A stretch of DNA of 64,000 nt from Deltaproteobacteria bacterium (GTDB lineage: Bacteria > Myxococcota > Myxococcia > Myxococcales > SZAS-1). The notes under the pieces are model-generated. The model did not search any database, was not told where the DNA came from, and saw only the letters and a program-made list of their open reading frames with translations. The position numbers and the translations under genes are program-made. Location of the stretch: NCBI GenBank assembly GCA_018266075.1, contig JAFEBB010000019.1, forward strand, positions 53,005 through 117,004, given 5' to 3'. This document shows, one piece after another, positions 62,837-64,000 of this stretch (its first letter is position 1; every line of letters begins with the position of its first letter).

Positions 62837-63610
62837 CTACCCGAACATCTTCCTGAGGAGCAATTTCCTGTTGTGCGCGCCGCCGGGGATGTTCGTCCCG
62901 CCCGGATCGTACGGCTCGACCTCGGCCTCGGGCAGGTTGAAGATCGACGTGCCGCCGGCCGTGCCGCCCTTCTCGTCGAGGAGGGTCACGGACATGTCGC
63001 AGTCCCCGTAGCGTCCCGCCTCGAAGCTGAGGCCGCGGAAATTGAAACGCTGCTCGAGGGAGAGGTACGCGAGCGCGTTCCCGCGCTTCTTCGCTGCCTG
63101 GTTCGCGTCGTGCCAATCGAGCCGACGGAAGCGCTCGATCCAGTCGCGATGCTTCTCCTTGTCGAAGCGCATCAGCGCGTCCGCGTCGCGCGTGCCGGAC
63201 CAGAACGGATGAAACACCTCGCGGGCTTTCTCGACGAGCTCGGAGACGAGCGCGATCCGCTCATGCGTGCCGCACGATTCGGTGATCCACCGCCAGTGCC
63301 ACGGCTCGCGCTCGCCATAGTCGCCAATCACCTCGAACTCGGCCTCTTGCCGCTCGCGAAACCGCTCCCAGTGGGCTTCCTCCTCCTCGTCGGTGCGGCG
63401 CATGCGGAAGCCGAGCAGCGCCCACTCGTCCTCAAAGCTGAGCTCGAGCTCGCTCACGAGCTCGTCCTCGTACGGTGTGATCCGGGCCCATTGCAGGAAG
63501 ACGTCGACGCCGGCCGCCCGCAGCTTGCGGCCGAGCTGAATCGCCGCGCACTCCGTTGAGGACTCCCACGCCTTCCAGTACTCGGCTCCGCCATCCTTCG
63601 GCTCATCCAT
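62837..63610 (-). CDS. Hypothetical acidic protein
   Basis: A 257-aa soluble protein rich in Glu, Trp and Arg: FEDEWALLGFRMRRTDEEEEAHWERFRERQEAEFEV, DKEKHRDWIERFRRLDWHDANQAAKKRGNALAYLSL. There are no membrane segments, and only three Cys. I recognise no family. Repeated Trp/Arg/Glu suggests a helical-beta fold such as those of immunity-like proteins, which is speculative. Its start region has no strong ribosome site. Confidence 0.62.
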   Translation of the reverse strand: MDEPKDGGAEYWKAWESSTECAAIQLGRKLRAAGVDVFLQWARITPYEDELVSELELSFEDEWALLGFRMRRTDEEEEAHWERFRERQEAEFEVIGDYGEREPWHWRWITESCGTHERIALVSELVEKAREVFHPFWSGTRDADALMRFDKEKHRDWIERFRRLDWHDANQAAKKRGNALAYLSLEQRFNFRGLSFEAGRYGDCDMSVTLLDEKGGTAGGTSIFNLPEAEVEPYDPGGTNIPGGAHNRKLLLRKMFG

Positions 63611-63842
63611 TTCGGCCTCCGGGTTTGGGTTGGGTCCCGGTGTGCGTCAAGGTGAGCGATCAGGCTACACACCGACTCCGACACGCTGCATGCCGCACCG
63701 CGCTGGGCGCCCTCGGGCGTGTGGTGCTGCCCATGCCGCGCAGGTGAGCCGTCGACCTGGTGGGCGGCAGGACTGAGAGCGACAAGCGGGGTTGCGGCAC
63801 TTCGAGCTCCGGCCGATTCCAGTGGAGCGAAGGGGGCTCAGC

Positions 63843-64000
63843 CGCAAATCGTGATTCGCGCCGCTCGCCCCAGCGCAAATCGTGATTCACGCCGCTCACC
63901 CGGCCGTACGTCGCGATTCGCGCCGCTCGCCCAAGCGCAAATCGTGATTCACGCCGCTCGCCCGGCCGTAAATCGCGACTCGCGCCGATCACCCAGCCGT
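63843..64000. repeat. 31-bp tandem repeat array, runs off right edge
   Basis: At least five copies of a 31-bp unit, with copies starting at 63843, 63874, 63905, 63936 and 63967, then the first three bases of a sixth. Consensus of the start is CGCAAATCGTGATTCRCGCC. Copies vary between two sub-forms alternating in a 62-bp rhythm. There are no unique spacers. Each unit has a small palindrome (AATCGTGATT). The length is not a multiple of three, so it is non-coding. The gap 63611-63842 to its left holds nothing I can identify. Confidence 0.9.

Noticed and set aside
63843..64000. CRISPR array at the right edge
   Set aside because: The 31-bp copies are contiguous with no unique spacers, so it is a tandem repeat, not a CRISPR.

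Overview
The window is about two-thirds G+C, densely coded on both strands, and reads like a piece of a Myxococcota (myxobacterial or close deltaproteobacterial) chromosome. This assignment is an inference. It rests on the many short Cys-rich lipoproteins with Ser/Gly/Thr linkers, a Ser/Thr protein kinase with a PEGA-like C-terminus, two class III nucleotide cyclases, a multi-PAS/GAF histidine kinase, a GlnRS with a YqeY-type tail, and many GTG/TTG starts. I saw no rRNA, tRNA, insertion sequence, phage gene or CRISPR array.

Layout. 0-8.7 kb: end of a DEAD-box-like protein whose ATPase motif is altered, a greB / S66 peptidase pair, cstA followed by a three-zinc-ribbon protein, rpiA, two secreted proteins, and a HIT hydrolase. 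8.7-13 kb: an MgtC / HNH nuclease / 2TM coiled-coil operon, a TPR gene bracketed by a 12-bp inverted repeat, and amt. 13-20 kb: glnS, an RlmL-like methyltransferase with no conventional start codon at its homologous N-terminus, a lipoprotein, an RluA-type pseudouridine synthase, an unknown gene and murI. 20-24 kb: two lipoproteins built from one repeated Ig-like module, then a tolQ-tolR-tolA-like motor operon. 24-26.6 kb: GST, a C39-like cysteine protease and a TetR regulator.

26.6-34 kb holds the most notable block. Seven overlapping or nearly abutting minus-strand genes run speD, DUF4178 protein, 59-aa membrane protein, DUF350 protein, membrane-fused aminopropyltransferase, FAD amine oxidase-like lipoprotein, and a polytopic His-rich membrane protein. 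They look like a polyamine-linked membrane module. Divergent from it, 190 bp away, is an 82-codon gene with an in-frame UGA in a CxxU motif. It is a Rdx/SelW-type selenoprotein with a bacterial-SECIS-like hairpin 21 nt downstream; ordinary gene calling would miss it.

34-50 kb: sedolisin protease, TlpA-like thioredoxin, S51 peptidase, metallophosphoesterase, nucleotide cyclase, an ABC-2 efflux operon with its own TetR regulator, M20 peptidase, Ser/Thr kinase, VWA lipoprotein and aminotransferase. 50.5-53.2 kb: a visibly lower-GC 2.5-kb segment carrying a frameshifted lipoprotein and a beta-helix lipoprotein, bounded by 75-bp direct repeats of the aminotransferase 3' end; it looks inserted. 53-64 kb: histidine kinase, second nucleotide cyclase, zinc-ribbon, SEC-C and TPR proteins, a PIN-domain remnant, a PhaR-like regulator pair, a VOC protein, and a 31-bp tandem repeat running off the right edge.
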